Counted from the stretch's first letter, positions 1 to 12,132 are shown. The stretch is 64,000 bases of DNA from Saccopteryx bilineata (GCF_036850765.1 NC_089498.1:51449795-51513794); one strand, 5' to 3'. Notes: generated from the sequence alone by a model not told the origin. Numbers and translations are program-made.

Positions 1-1291
1 TCTTTTCAAATAGGCAAATAGTAAGCAGTAAACAAATTCCTTTTGGTAAATTAACAACGGTGAAAGGAAGATAATTATCTCTTTTATCAAGCAATATCTA
101 AACAAAGGCAAGCATCAGAGGTAGAACATTATAAAAGAGAAGTGAATTCAATTCTGTTTTTATTCCCTTTTACATCTTACTTCCAAAATTTTCCTATGGA
201 AAATTAGCTTGTATGGGGGAAATAGAGGAACGCGTCACTCCCAGTTTCATTTAGTCTTCCTGAAGACCAGAGTTAATGCAAAATAAAGGTGTTTTTGAGC
301 AAAGTTTTATGTCAGCTTTTCTTTTACAACAGAATGACAATAAAACTTGATTTCCGAGTAGCCATAAAACCAGTGTTGGTAGTTAGAATAGGAAGAGAGA
401 ACTTTGATATGCAATGCATAAAAATATACATACTGAAATTTTAATTAATTTATGAAATATAGTTTTATCATAAAAAAGATCTACTAGGCACCCATATTTG
501 TTTAGTGATTTGCTTGTTTATTTTCCTCCTAGCAAAGTAAACCTATTTTTAGCATATTTTCCTTTTATAATCTTTTGTTGAGGTATTTGCCATTGCTAAA
601 ATAAAGAACTGTGTTTATTTCATAGTTTATTAATTTATTATACATATAATATATATTGTTAATATTGAAAAGACAATAATGCATACATATATATTTTCTC
701 TGCAGGTTTAGAGTTGAATGCAGCTATAGGCTGAGACTTTCTTAATCTCATCATTTAAAAAACTAGTTGAGAGAAGCTTTAGATTCATGTATCGAATTCA
801 CAGACTATAGGAGAGTTGCTAGAATACAGAAATGGATAATCTTTCGATTGCTAACAGAAAGTCAAAGAGAATGTAGATTTTTTCACCTCTCGATAATTAA
901 CTGAAATTGATTCTGGAATAAGGGGAGATTTTTAGAAATGGAAAAGTTGATCACTGAGACTCAGAGTAGGTTCACTATGATCATATCAGGCAGTTAAACT
1001 TTGCCTTTTTAAAATTATTCAGCTGGTAGAAAACTGGAATGTTGTAGACATTACATAACTGGATTTTAGCAAGATGGACATCAGAGTTACCTATAAATCC
1101 TTATCAATGTGGGGAGGGTTGTGAACTGAGTGGTAACTTTATTAGGTATACTTTAGGCTATTTGAATCATTACTGTAATAATGTCATTTATTAAAGCCAA
1201 ATTGAGAGAACCATTATTCTAGCTAGAGATACAGGAGGCAAAAGTAGGTTGACGGTTATGAGTACACAAAACACAGAGTTTGTCTTCTATT
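1..1291. other. Unique AT-rich sequence, no feature seen
   Basis: I see no convincing coding segment, RNA gene or recognisable repeat. The open frames here are short and lack codon structure. Confidence 0.6.
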
Positions 1292-1305
1292 ATTTTTTAT
1301 TTCTT

Positions 1306-1695
1306 TTTTTTTTTTTTTGTATTTTTTCTGAAGCTGGAAACGGGGAGAGACAGACAGACTCCTGCACACGCCCGACCAGGATCCACCCGGCACACCCGCC
1401 AGGGGCAACACTCTGCCCACCAGGGGGCGATGCTCTGCCCCTCCAGGGCGTCACTCTGCCGCGACCAGAGCCACTCTAGCGCCTGGGCAGAGGCCAAGGA
1501 GCCATCCCCAGCGCCCGGGCCATCTTTGCTCCAATGGAGCCTCACTGCAGGAGGGGAAGAGAGAGACAGAGAGGAAGGAGGGGGTGGGGTGGAGAAGCAA
1601 ATGGGCACTTCTCCTATGTGCCCTGGCCGGGAATTGAACCCGGGTCCCCCATACGCCAAGCCGACTCTCTACCACTGAGCCAACCAGCCAGGGCC
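1306..1695 (-). mobile_element. SINE family A (Rhin-1-like), full length
   Basis: The element reads on the minus strand: poly-T at 1306-1318 is its 3' poly-A tail and the tRNA-like head (GGCCCTGGCTGGTTGGCTCA on the minus strand) ends at 1695. A perfect 14-bp target-site duplication (attttttatttctt) lies at 1292-1305 and 1696-1709, showing L1-machinery insertion. The body carries three tandem 21-22 bp units at 1395-1458. Open frames inside it are not genes. Confidence 0.92.
1417..1430 (+). promoter_or_regulatory. CTCF-like core motif in SINE
   Basis: CCACCAGGGGGCGA agrees with the CTCF core consensus (CCACCAGGGGGCGC as I recall it) except for the last base. It is the middle of three tandem units in the SINE. 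Binding in vivo is not shown. Confidence 0.45.
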
Positions 1696-1709
1696 ATTTT
1701 TTATTTCTT

Positions 1710-2234
1710 ATTGTGTTATTTCCCATAGAAACAACTGTTAACCTTTTTTTGTGCCCCCATCCGTACTTATCAATAAATTCAAAGAGAAGCTTAATGATAT
1801 ACTAATAAAATTTGAGGATATTAGAAGCTGAGAGGATTAGTTCATATCTTGACTAAAAAAGCTCAAAAGTAAATGATAGAAGATAAAGCTTAAAAAGAAT
1901 GTGCACTTACTCAATATTTTCAAATAATAGATGTGGAAGAGAAAATAAATTAACTCTGAAAGTTACAAAAGTAGAAGTTTTAGGAAACTCTATTGTAGGT
2001 CAGTCAGAGAAATAAATGACTAACATTTATAACTAACTGATATTGAAATGGTTAGGAGGTATCAATAAGGTGTTCCAGTAACAACCGGAAGATCCAGAGA
2101 CTACTGGATGAAACCTTGGTTAGTATTTTCCATTAGGCATTCAGCATCAGATTTCTTAATGGTAGTAAGATGGATGTATAGATAATATGATATATCCATT
2201 ATTTAGGGGAACTCTCTGTCCTTTGAACTCTTAA
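1710..2234. other. Unique AT-rich sequence, no feature seen
   Basis: Nothing recognised on either strand. Confidence 0.6.
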
Positions 2235-2393
2235 CAGGCGGAGGCAGATTTACTGGTGGGCACACCGGGTGCATGCCCTGGACCCCGACTTCTGAAGGGC
2301 CCCACAAAACCCCAACTACACTTTTTTCTAATGACAAGAGGCCCAACATTTTCTTCTGCACCTATGGCCTCATTTGACCTTGATCCGCCTCTG
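2235..2393. mobile_element. Possible non-autonomous hAT-like element
   Basis: A GC-richer island in AT-rich DNA. Its ends are imperfect inverted repeats (left caggcggaggcagat, right end reads cagaggcggatca on the other strand) starting with CAG as in hAT elements. The flanking 8-mers do not match cleanly, so the call is weak. Confidence 0.3.
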
Positions 2394-2404
2394 CTAACGA
2401 GGCA

Positions 2405-2592
2405 TTATTTTGAACTCTTCTGACATTTATTTCTGTGTAATATATTTATTTATATATGTCTTCTCTCATTTACTTGACTCTAAATTCTTTGAGATACAGA
2501 CTTTTCAATCATGCATATGGGTTTTAGTACCTAGCATAATATCTTATACATCACAAAGTGAAATAATGTGTAAGTACATAAATGAATAAATT
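2405..2592 (+). repeat. LINE-2 3' end relic
   Basis: Resembles the L2 3' tail: a 'tagaattctttgag...' type segment, a 'tagtacctagcata' stretch matching the consensus 'cagcgcctagaaca', then 'aatgaataaat' at the end. Highly diverged. Confidence 0.6.
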
Positions 2593-3925
2593 CTATAATA
2601 TATTTTCTTCCATAGGTACCAGGAAATTCTAAGTTCTTGAGGGTACCATGTGTGCCCTGTGCTTATAACAGGATAGTACACAGGACTACAGATGTTCTTG
2701 TTCTTTTTTGGGTGGTAGTACATGGAATTTACTATTTTTGTCTGAATATATTCAAGTCACCTTGTTTATTTATTAGAGGCAATCTGGTAGTCACTGAGAA
2801 AGGAAAGACACATAGCTAGATGACTTTCTTGGGGACAAAAATTGTGGTTTATTTTCTTTATATTCCAAATGCCCAGTTCTCAAAAAATGTTAAATGCTCC
2901 CTGATGGTACATTAAGGTTTAGTTTTAAAAGATGAGTTGGAACTCTGCAATGAGAAATGGTATTTTATTTAGTGAAGGCAATAGGAATGAAGAGATGTAG
3001 CATAATGTCGTTGTGGTAAGGCAAAGCATCTACGTAACTGAGGCATAAGGTGTGGTGGGGATGAATGGTAGCAAAAAATGGTACAAAGGTGGTTGTAATC
3101 ATAGCTGAGTCTAGTGAGGAAGGGCCTGAGTGCTTTACCAAAGAATGCAATTTGGGGTCTGAGGACCCTGGGAATTTAATTTATCTTATGGATACCTCTT
3201 ATGGCTGCTCTACTTCAAGACAACTCTAAACCCTGATGAGAATTTTCTGTCATTAGATCATATTCTTCAGAAACTGTAGTGCAGAAGCATGTGTGCGGTA
3301 CCCAAAGTGATCTAGACTCTGGGTATTTGGGTTGGAATTCCCATAGGACCACATGTTGAGATACACTTGTATTCTTGGGCACAAAGGCTAGCATTGCAGA
3401 TGTTTGTGCATACAGTTTATATTTAGGTTATTATTTCAGTCGTTATAGGTCTGAGATGAACAAGTTTAGCCAAGAAGTTATGTCATTGTGTCTTCCCTTT
3501 GTAAACTTGACTTTGCAGTGAAACCTTAATACTTAGAAGTCTTAGAGAGGCTGAGGTAATGGGGCTAGTGACAGTCTCTTTTCTGAAGCAGCTGCCACAC
3601 CCTTTGACCTAAGTGAATTCTTCCTAAAATGTGCTTCCCCAAGTGGCTACTTATATAGCTTATACAGTTGGTTAATTTTTAAATTGATGCTAGCATTTGC
3701 TGCTAAGTTGATTTGGGAAACTCTCTAATTTAACTCTTCATATGTATTGCTGTCTCTGATGATGATCATTTTCTCTATAGTTTTAGAGTTAACAATGTTA
3801 TTTAAGTAAATTGTTTTTTTAGGGAAAGTGAAAGAGAGAGAGGGCGTGTGCTTGTCAGATGTGACTCAATTGCATTTATGTTGCATATACTGATGATCAT
3901 TGCTGCTGGAAACTAAGTCATCATT
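2593..3925. other. Unique sequence, no feature seen
   Basis: No gene or repeat recognised. The two longest open frames (about 60 codons) have no recognisable product. Confidence 0.55.
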
Positions 3926-3934
3926 GTCTTGCCC

Positions 3935-4310
3935 GCTGCCATTTGGTTTACACCCTCTTGAAAACCTCTTGGTGGCTTCCATTTCAATAAAGATAGTATT
4001 AATTCCCTAGACTGCCATGGACCTCCAGACCCTGGGTCCTCTTTACATTTTCTTCACTCCTGTATTGGAACCACATGGGCCTTTGTTCAGTTCTTGGAAT
4101 TTGCACTGTTCCCTCTCATTGAGGCCTTTACATATACATTTTCTCTGCCTAGAACAGAATGTGTTTTCCTTCCTACTCCTGTAGTCACTCCCATGTGCCC
4201 AAAGGATTTCAACACAATCAACATTAACTGGAGGAATGCCATTCTGAGCCCTTCTTTGCCTGTGTCAAATCCTATTATAAGCTCATAGACTACTGATATG
4301 ATTTTACTTG
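3935..4310 (+). repeat. LINE-2 fragment
   Basis: Successive blocks follow the L2 3' region: 'ggtggcttccatttcaat', then 'ctccagaccctgggtcctc', then 'gcactgttccctc' and 'ctctgcctagaacag', which match the well-known L2 strings (ttcccattgc, ctggcc, tgttccctctgcctggaa). Diverged by tens of percent, so ancient. Confidence 0.75.
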
Positions 4311-4512
4311 TCAATTACTGTTAGGCACTGCATAGTGATGTTTTAGTCCATAATAGTCTGCATACACAATGGTGGTCTCATAAGATTATAGTGGAGTTAA
4401 AAAATTCGAATTGCCTCATGATGCCATTGCCGTCATAATGTAGCACAACACATACTTGTGTTTGTAGTGAAACTGGTGTAAACAAACCTAGTGCAATGCA
4501 ATTGTATTATTA

Positions 4513-4661
4513 TTATTTTTTTTTTTTTGCATTTTTCCGAAGCCAGAAACGGGGAGGCAGTCAGACAGGCTCCTGCATGTGCCCGACTGGGATCCACCCG
4601 GCACGCCCACCAGGGGGCGATGCTCTGCCCATCTTGGGGCATCGCTCTGCCGCAATCAGGG
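4513..4661 (-). mobile_element. SINE family A, 5'-truncated, nested in the Tigger relic
   Basis: Poly-T at the left, then the family A tail and middle. Similarity stops at 4661 within the body, so the tRNA head is missing. The host transposon sequence resumes at once (cttaaaatatagtaca). Being nested, it is younger than its host. Confidence 0.85.
4607..4620 (+). promoter_or_regulatory. CTCF-like core motif in SINE
   Basis: CCACCAGGGGGCGA, identical to the copy at 1417, in the first of two tandem units of the truncated SINE. Confidence 0.4.
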
Positions 4662-5462
4662 CTTAAAATATAGTACATACACTCATGTACAGTATGTAAT
4701 ACTTGATACTGATAATAAATATGTTACTGGTTTATATATTTACTATGCTATTTATTATTATTTTAGGGTATATTCCTTCTACTTATAAAAAATAGTTATA
4801 AAACAATATGTCAACTTACTCTGGAACCACCCTCATATATCTTGTGTTTATCAAATCTCTTGCTTGCATTTTACCTTGTGCTTGATATAATCTTGTGTCG
4901 TTTTATAAATTTAGTGTAGCCTAAGTGTACAGTGTTCATAAAGTCACCCGGGAATGCCCTACACCTCCACATTCAGTCACAACTCTCACAGACCCACCCA
5001 GAACAACTTGTAGTCCTGCAGGCTCCATTGATGCTAAGTGCCCTAAGGAAGTGGACCATGTTTTTAATCGTTTATACTGTACTTTAGGTTTAGATACACA
5101 AGTATTTACCATTTTTTAAATTACATCCTGTATTCAGTACAGTAACATTCTGTACAGGCTTGTAACCTAGCAGTAACAGGCTATACCATTTACGTCTTTG
5201 TAAGTATACTCTATGATGTTCACACTTGATGAAATTGCCTAACAGTGCATTTCTCAGTTCATATCCCTGTTGTTAAGTGGCGCATGACTGTATAAATTTA
5301 AATTAATATTTAAGATGATTTTGTTAATATCTTAATTTCCAACTAAAATGAAAAAAACCTCGAAATGTTGTTTACTGTGGATCTCAATGGCACAGTATCA
5401 TGATTAGCAGAGAGTAGGTACTCAGTTATTTTTTGATAAATGAATAAATAAATGACATCATA

Positions 5463-5811
5463 ATATTTTTTAAGTGAGTAAGCGAGCAAGAGAGAGAGAG
5501 AAAGAGAAAGAGAAAGAGGGTCAGACAGACAGAAGGGAGAGAGATGACAAGCATCAACTCATAATTGTGGTACCTTAGTTGTTCATTGATTGCTTTCTCA
5601 TATGTGCCTTGACCAGGGGGTTCCCGCTGAGCCAGTGACCCCTTGCTCAAGCAAGTAACCATGGGATCCTGACTGTGATTCCACGCTCAAGTCGGCAACC
5701 CCATGCTCAAGCTGGTGAGCCTCCTCTCCAACTGGCGACCTTGGGGTTGGAACCTGGGTCCTCAGTGTCCCAGGCTCACACTCTTTCCACTATACCTACA
5801 CCTGGTCAGGC
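5463..5811 (-). mobile_element. SINE family B
   Basis: Minus-strand copy: a GA-rich (minus-strand CT) block at 5489-5545 precedes ttgttcattgattgctttct and the 'ccaggctcac...cacctggtcagg' tRNA-like head. Target-site duplication aaatgacatcata at 5450-5462 and 5812-5824 is exact. Confidence 0.88.
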
Positions 5812-6004
5812 AAATGACATCATATTTATACATTCTTGGAATCTCATGTCCCTTGTAAAAAGGAGTGGATCAATAGTTTATCTCATTCTGAATAAAGTTT
5901 TTATTTTCTATGCTAGTACTAAACTTACTCTATTTTTTCTAGAAATTTAAAAATGACTTACTAGATCACTTTTTAGACCTTTAAGATTTTATGAAATCTA
6001 TTGA

Positions 6005-6155
6005 CAAGGCTAGAAGTGGTAAAGCTTGGAGCCAGATAAACCTGATTTCAAATCCTCACTATGCAACTTTGCTTGCCAGCTTTGTGATTCCTGCAATATA
6101 ACTTAACCTTTCTAAGCCTACTCTCCTCACCAAATTAAATGGCACTAAAATCCTC
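6005..6155 (+). repeat. MIR SINE relic
   Basis: Shows the MIR order of landmarks: gtggtaaagcttggagcc, then tttcaaatcctcactatgca, then a ttgtgattcctgcaatataa block and cctttctaagcctac. Diverged and truncated at the 3' side. Confidence 0.65.
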
Positions 6156-6492
6156 ACTTCAGAAATTTAGTGATATCTATCAAAATTTAAAATGTTACTA
6201 ATTTTAACCAAGCAATATCACTTGCAAGTATTATATTTTAAAAAGTACAAGGACACTCTTTGCATCATTATTAGAAATAGTAAAAAACTAGAAACCACAT
6301 GTTGAGAAAACTAGTTAATTAAATAATACAATATCCACTCAGTGAAACATTTTACAGCCACTAAAAGAATACAGATGTCTTAGATGTGTAAACTTAGCAA
6401 TGGGAAAATGAATTTGATATGAGTAGGCAAATAAATTATATGGAAATATGCCCAAGACACAATGTGAAATAAAATGTTTCAGAAGACTATAA
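6156..6492. other. Unique AT-rich sequence
   Basis: Nothing recognised. Confidence 0.5.
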
Positions 6493-6507
6493 AAAAATGC
6501 AGACACA

Positions 6508-6632
6508 GGGCCTGACCTGTGGTGGCGCAGTGGATAAAGTGTCGACCTGGAAATGCTGAGGTCGCCGATTCAAAACCCTGGGCTTGCCTGGTCAAGGCAC
6601 ATATGGGAGTTGATGCTTCCAGCTCCTCCCCC

Positions 6633-6685
<53 letters not shown>

Positions 6686-6728
6686 GCTCTCTCCTCTCTA
6701 AAATGAATAAATAAAAAAAAAAGAAAAG
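6508..6728 (+). mobile_element. SINE family B, internally short
   Basis: Starts gggcctgacctgtggtggcgcagtgg and ends in A-rich sequence. The variable middle seen in longer family B copies is absent (head joins 'gtcaaggcacatatgggag' directly). Exact target-site duplication aaaaatgcagacaca at 6493-6507 and 6729-6743. Confidence 0.88.
6633..6690 (+). repeat. (CT)n microsatellite in SINE tail
   Basis: A long uninterrupted CT run ending in tctatctatcgctctctcc, expanded from the CT-rich tail of the SINE. Confidence 0.9.
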
Positions 6729-6900
6729 AAAAATGCAGACACAATAGAAGAGTTCTAGAAGATGCCCGAAGCACTGGGAATAGTGGTTACCACTGGGAAT
6801 TTGGATAGAGTGGTCCAGCTTGTGTGTGAGTAAGGGTGGTGTTTACTTTTTTCATTTCATATTTTACCTTTTTCATTTTTGGCCAAAACATGTATTATTT

Positions 6901-7307
6901 TAGTATTGATTGAATGGTTGATTGATTGCAAAAAGAGAGACAGACAGACAGAAACAGACAGGACGGGAAAGAGTTGTAAAGGGGATCAACTCAGAGTTGT
7001 GACACCTTAGTTGTTCATTGATTGCTTTCTCATATGTGCCTTGACTAGAGAAGCTACAGCTGAACCGGTGACCCCTTGCTCAAGCCAGAGACTTTGGGTT
7101 CAAGCCAGTGACCTTGGGCTTCAAGCCAGCAATCTTTGGCCTCAAGCCAGCGACCATGGGGACATGCCTATGATCCCATGCTCAAGCCAGCAACCCCGTG
7201 CTCAACCTGGTGAGCCCATGCTCAAGCCGGCAACCTTGGGGTTTCAAAACAGGTCCTCAGCATCCCAGGGCAACACTCTATCCACTGCACCCCCTACTGA
7301 TCAGGCT
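6901..7307 (-). mobile_element. SINE family B, long form
   Basis: Reverse copy with several tandem 'ctcaagccagcgacc'-type units (7070-7240), which is more than the short copy at 6508. Near-identical target-site duplication acat[g/a]tattatt[t/a] at 6888-6900 and 7308-7320. The open frame across it (7011-7337) is repeat-derived, not a gene. Confidence 0.85.
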
Positions 7308-7321
7308 ACATATATTATTAT

Positions 7322-8941
7322 TTTTTTAATCTCATAATACATAATAGTATCCTCTTAGGTTGCAGTGAGAGCAAAATCATATGAGATAAAGATGTGGTAC
7401 AGACTGAAGTGTTAAATAGTCACTTTAAAAAAGAGAAACAGTCTTCACAGAGGGCTTTCCAGTTTGGAAGAGTATCATCAGCGTTTTAGCTGCCCCAGGT
7501 AGCCTGGTCTGGAATTTACCTTATGCAGGTTTTAGTCAATGGTGAGATCTGCTCCAGCCTTTCCCTGTGAAGTAAAAAGGGAGAGAGTGTCCCTCGTTCA
7601 TTCCAGGGGGTAAAATGTCTCTACGCTGGGTCTCTGTAAAATGTGATTGCAACAAACATGTTTTATGCTAAATGTTGCAGAAGTTAACTTTTAGAAGGCA
7701 ACCCCTGGTTGCTTTCTTACTAAAGTTAGATAGTTTCCCAATTTAAATTTTTAAAAAATATAGAATTATTAATGCCAAAATGGGAAAGTAACATGAGTGC
7801 CTTGATCAGGCAGGTAGGTCATTGAATAGATCAAGTCGTATTGGGGCTTATGAAGTGTTCAGTCTTTGTTGTCATGCTGGAGTGAGTAGTTGCATTGTGT
7901 GTTTTTTTCATATCTGTCCCTGAGGAGCCCTAACTCTTAGTCTCTTCAAAGCATATTTATTCCCCCACCAAAGATTGCATGGTCACTTCTTTGCTGCTTG
8001 AACCTGGCTTTCTTTTTCTCATCCTCAGGAGTATATAAAAACTGCCTTTCACTGGAACCATACTTTTTTGTTGAGCTCTGCCATTGACTATGAGCTGATC
8101 ACATACACACACACACTGAAAACCCACATTTTGAACTCAATGTTCTGACCAGCTCAGACCAAGGTCTGAGATTTTTTTCTCTCTGTGATTTGTTGGATGT
8201 GATGTTTTCTGGGGAATTAGTCACTAACCTGGCAGTCGTCAATTGCACTCACCTGACCTTTACATTACAGTATAAAATGTATTGTTCCTTATCATGTACT
8301 GGTTGTTGTTGGAGAATCTGGCAAAATCCCAGATGAAAACATAGCATTTTATCCTGGTTAACAATCTGAGGCTTTATGTTTTATTGTCAAGGTCACTGTA
8401 TACCAGCCTCTTTTTTACTGCCTATATTCTTGAAAACATTGAACGCTCATAACTTTATAGTTCTGCAAGATTCCTCAACTAACACATTGTCAGGTGGTTT
8501 TGATTGACTATTTTTCACTTGGCAAGCTAAAAGTAATAAAAAGAGTTTCACAGAGGAGACATGCATGTAGGGGAGCAATTTTGGGGGCATCTGTGAGTAC
8601 AAACTAAATCTGAGATCTTCAGCAGACCTGGTATACAGGACTCTAAAAGTAGAACAGTCTGATTTATTTGTGACAATGTACTTCAGCCAAATCTCTGTAC
8701 TGGTTTGTTGGCAAAACCTAACATATGGCCTTTTAATGAGAGACACATTAATAATTGCAGATATGAGTAACACAGCAGCATCGTGGTTGTGCTGTTTTTT
8801 ATTCTAATAAGGAATTGAAGTTGGTTACTCAAGAAGCAGCAGTTTTCCACATATGGTATGCTCCTATCTGAAATACACTGTACTGCAGAAAGGGGGTGCT
8901 AAATGGTATACACTTGGAAAAAGATATATGTATATATGCTT

Positions 8942-8942
<1 letters not shown>
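7322..8942. other. Unique sequence, no feature seen
   Basis: No gene or repeat recognised. A 108-codon open frame on the minus strand (8447-8773) has no motif I know and is most likely chance. Confidence 0.5.

Positions 8943-8982
<40 letters not shown>
8943..8982. repeat. (TA)n microsatellite
   Basis: About 20 uninterrupted TA units. Confidence 0.95.
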
Positions 8983-8985
<3 letters not shown>

Positions 8986-9329
8986 TTATGCTTAAATTTT
9001 TCAAGCACTGTAATATCACAATAAGCATTTTACAATAGGTGAATTATATTCTATATTGTCATCTGAAAACCAACAAAATCAATGGTGACAATATTTATTA
9101 TCTTACTACCCTTTGAGAAAAATACCTGTGGGGGTGCCTAAATACAATAGGACAAAATAACAATTCTTGACAAATGATCAAACAGAAGTGGTGGCTGTTT
9201 GAGAATATAGGACATTGTCCAATAAAAGATTAAAATGAAGTGTAAATTCTTTTTTTTGTCCTGTACTAAATGTTTCTTTAGCTGATCCTAGCTACACTTA
9301 CCAGGAGACATGTCCTCATTCCTCTTTCT
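8983..9329. other. Unique AT-rich sequence
   Basis: Nothing recognised. Confidence 0.5.
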
Positions 9330-9770
9330 GATTAATTCATTAGAGATTTGGTCCTAATTAAAGTGAGCTAATCAATCTACTCATTGGACAGAGATCAATC
9401 AGATTATTTATCTTGAGTATCTGAACAAAGTGGCACAAAAACTTGAGCCAATCAGTGACGAATTCCAAAACTAGAATGTGATATGCAGAGTGGTCTGTAT
9501 AGGTGGCCATGTTGGCCATATGCAAGACACACATGCCCTGGAAGGCGAAGGGTGAAGATGGAATGGGCAGTCAAAGAGAATGTGGTGAAGAATATAGATG
9601 CAGTACTGAAAGAGAGAGCTGGAAGGAACCACTTCAGGATCTGACTTCCTCCTTGTTACTCTAACACCATGCTTGATGTTGTATCCACACTATAAACTTT
9701 CATTTATCTAAGCTACCTGAAGTGTGTTTCTGTTTTCTACAACCAAAAGAGTCTTGATGACAATATTCAA
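9330..9770 (+). repeat. Possible old LTR fragment
   Basis: The stretch ggtcctaattaaagtgagct and the end segment gtgtttctgttttctacaaccaaaagagtc resemble mammalian ERVL-type LTRs from memory. No paired LTR, primer-binding site or internal region is visible. Confidence 0.3.
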
Positions 9771-10949
9771 TTTTACAACATGATTTTATGTCCATGGTGA
9801 TGATTTGGAATTTATTTCTTCACTCAAATATGCAATTCAAGATGATTGTATGAAAAGCCTTTAAGATAATGGAAAGACTAGAATGGATTCAGTATTAGAG
9901 TGTAATAAAAATAGTGTTCAACTATGGGAAATGTATTCCAGATGGAATGTTATTAAAACTTATAAGTCTAGAGTAAATATGAACATGTTCACCAAATTCT
10001 TGAATATCATAACCAGATGGCATTCTTGAAGACTTGAAAAGGATTATTTTCATTCAATTGAGCAATATTACTTTCCAGACAGGAAAAGGGTAAATTAAAT
10101 TTATTAATGGTTTAGGCTTAGAGTATAAATGAGGGACTCAGATAAATTCATGTCAGAGACAAGTGGTTGAGATAAATTAGAGAAGTTTGAGAAATAATAT
10201 TGCACTTTTTAAAGGACACTAGTAAGAATATTTTGCTTCCCCAAAAAACACCACCTTGATATTAGTATCAGATTCTACAACAACCTGTATAATTTCTTCC
10301 AATATTTTCTATAAATAGCAGGCATAAAATTTGGCCCATGACACTTAGAAGTCTTGTTTCTTTCTTTTTATGAATCAGATAAATCTGATCCATTCTTTTG
10401 CCAAGAGGGGGGACAATTTATAGTATCCTGGAAATTTGGGAAAAGTCATTTTTAAGTTTACTAAAGTCAGAAATGAGATTTATGTTTTCTAAATCCATAT
10501 GGATCATTTCAAATTAGGTGTCTATTTAGTGCTAAATGTGTCCATGGAGTAATTTCACCCAGCTCCATGATTTTGGACAAGCTATTTACTTCTCAAGGTT
10601 GGCTTAGGCAGCCTGTCTAAATTCATCAAAGATCATCAAAGATCATTTTATCTCTCAAGGTTTTGCATGATAATGCTTTGATACCGACCAGTCTTTCTAC
10701 AAAAACCTTTCAGGTTATGGTGGGATTACTGACTTCTTTAGCTGATGAATATTCTTTAAAATTTGGGAGTATTAGTGTTTTCTACCCCAGTTGTACAGAA
10801 GATAATATGACATGTGTTATCTAAACTGGGCACTCTTGAAAGGAAAAGAACATTATTGATAGTAATGCCAGAACAGCAGACATAAACTGGAATGACCAAA
10901 CCAAGTAAACCAAGAGGTATGATTAGCCTAACTGAAACTATTCAGAAAT
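9771..10949. other. Unique AT-rich sequence
   Basis: Nothing recognised apart from a trivial 11-bp tandem repeat (gatcatcaaa) near 10625. Confidence 0.5.
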
Positions 10950-12110
10950 GATGTTGGAGTAATAATAGCATGAGAGATACTCCTGATCTCTCCCCTAAAT
11001 TTCAAAAATTGAACAACTATAATGCAGCAAATGAACCTAGCTGGGCTCGCAAGTGCACCTGAAAGATCCTTGCACCAAATGGACTAACAGTGAAATGGGG
11101 TAAAAAGGAGGGCAGAAGATAAAACACTTACATAATGGGCTTTGAAGAGTAGAAGAGACAAACCTGGACTGACTGTTTTCTTTCTCTCTGCTGGACTATG
11201 GGGAAGAGGGAAGCTCAGGCTCTCTGGATTTGATCTGAGGGGTATGGAGAGGGAAACTTGGAATGACTGGGTCTCCTTCTGCCAGGAGGAGCAGTGTGAT
11301 AGGGGAAGAGGGGGAGATAAACCAAAGCAGCCAGAGTGTGGGGTCATGGCCAGTGGTCCCGTCATCTGCCTTCAGCCCACACTTGGCAGAGACAGAGAAA
11401 ACTAAAATGTGGCTCCCACAGCCTCCCAGATTCTATCTCCCTCACCTCACAGTACTGAGAGTGGCAGAGACAAACCCCATAGCCAGCTATGCAGAGCTGC
11501 TTTCCCTCCTGAAGAACAGAGGTGTTCTATGTCTGACCCCAGGTCTGTTGAGACATGTGAAAAAGTACCTGGAAGCCTGGGATCTCCATTATTAGAGTCC
11601 CAAAGCCCTCACAACATACTCCATGCACCAACATGACTGCATCTCCTCCTACATCATTGTCACAGCATCATCTCAGTGGACAGCCCAGGAACTTCACAGA
11701 GCTAAAAACTATAATGCAGCAACACCTACTGGAAGAAACCTCTAAAATCTGAAATTTATTTTTTCTTTTTTATGCACTTTTTTTTCTTTTTTTTTCCTCC
11801 TTATTTCTTTTTCTTTCACTTTTGAATTTCATTTTTTTAATTGTTATATTTTTATTCTTATATTTTTGGGTGTTTTGGTTTTGATTTTTTACTTTGCTTT
11901 CAATTTTCTGTGGTTTTTATTTTTTACTTGTTATAATTTTTTAAATATATTTTATTATATTTTTTTAATTTCTCATTTTTTAGTTTTTTTGGTTTTTTTT
12001 TTTTGGTTAGGGTTTTTAACAATATCACTCTCAACTGCCATCAAAGAAGAAGAAATAGAATACCATAGCTACACAACAGAGATGTAATTTTAGAAATAAA
12101 ATGAAAAATC
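10950..12110 (+). other. Putative L1 5'UTR
   Basis: Moderately GC-rich sequence directly upstream of ORF1, with a T-rich stretch at 11757-12015. It includes gagctaaaaactataatgca, which I associate with L1 5'UTRs. Its open frames of 75-110 codons (11084-11636) show no known domain. The assignment rests mainly on position. Confidence 0.5.
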
Positions 12111-12132
12111 TCCAGAAAAAAATCTCAATCAC

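Larger units (their letters stand above)
4318..5290. mobile_element. Ancient Tc1/mariner (Tigger-type) non-autonomous transposon
   Basis: I recognise the sequence as a widespread mammalian DNA transposon relic with CAGTCATGCG-type ends. The right end reads gttaagtggcgcatgactg and is followed by TA (5291-5292); the degraded left end starts after TA at 4316-4317. Internal landmarks include gtttgtagtgaaactggtgt, actggtttatatatttacta and gtgtagcctaagtgtacagt. It is split by a family A SINE. No transposase reading frame remains. Confidence 0.75.

Noticed and set aside
1280..1726. Overlapping open frames of 64-132 codons on both strands, GC-rich
   Set aside because: They lie wholly in a family A SINE with exact target duplications; the same frames recur at 16190-16570 and 36541-36968.
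6633..6690. CT-rich direct repeats and other short tandem runs considered as a CRISPR array
   Set aside because: No spacers of regular length exist between repeats; these are microsatellites in SINE tails, in eukaryotic DNA.
7011..7337. 108-codon plus-strand frame with repeated 'SQ.W' motifs
   Set aside because: It is the antisense of the tandem units in a family B SINE, not a repeat protein.
8447..8773. 108-codon minus-strand frame
   Set aside because: No recognisable domain, no repeat origin and no supporting signals; treated as chance.
11084..11636. Cluster of 75-110 codon frames on both strands
   Set aside because: Sits upstream of L1 ORF1 in the putative 5'UTR; higher GC explains the longer frames. 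I considered an ORF0-like gene but see no conserved sequence.
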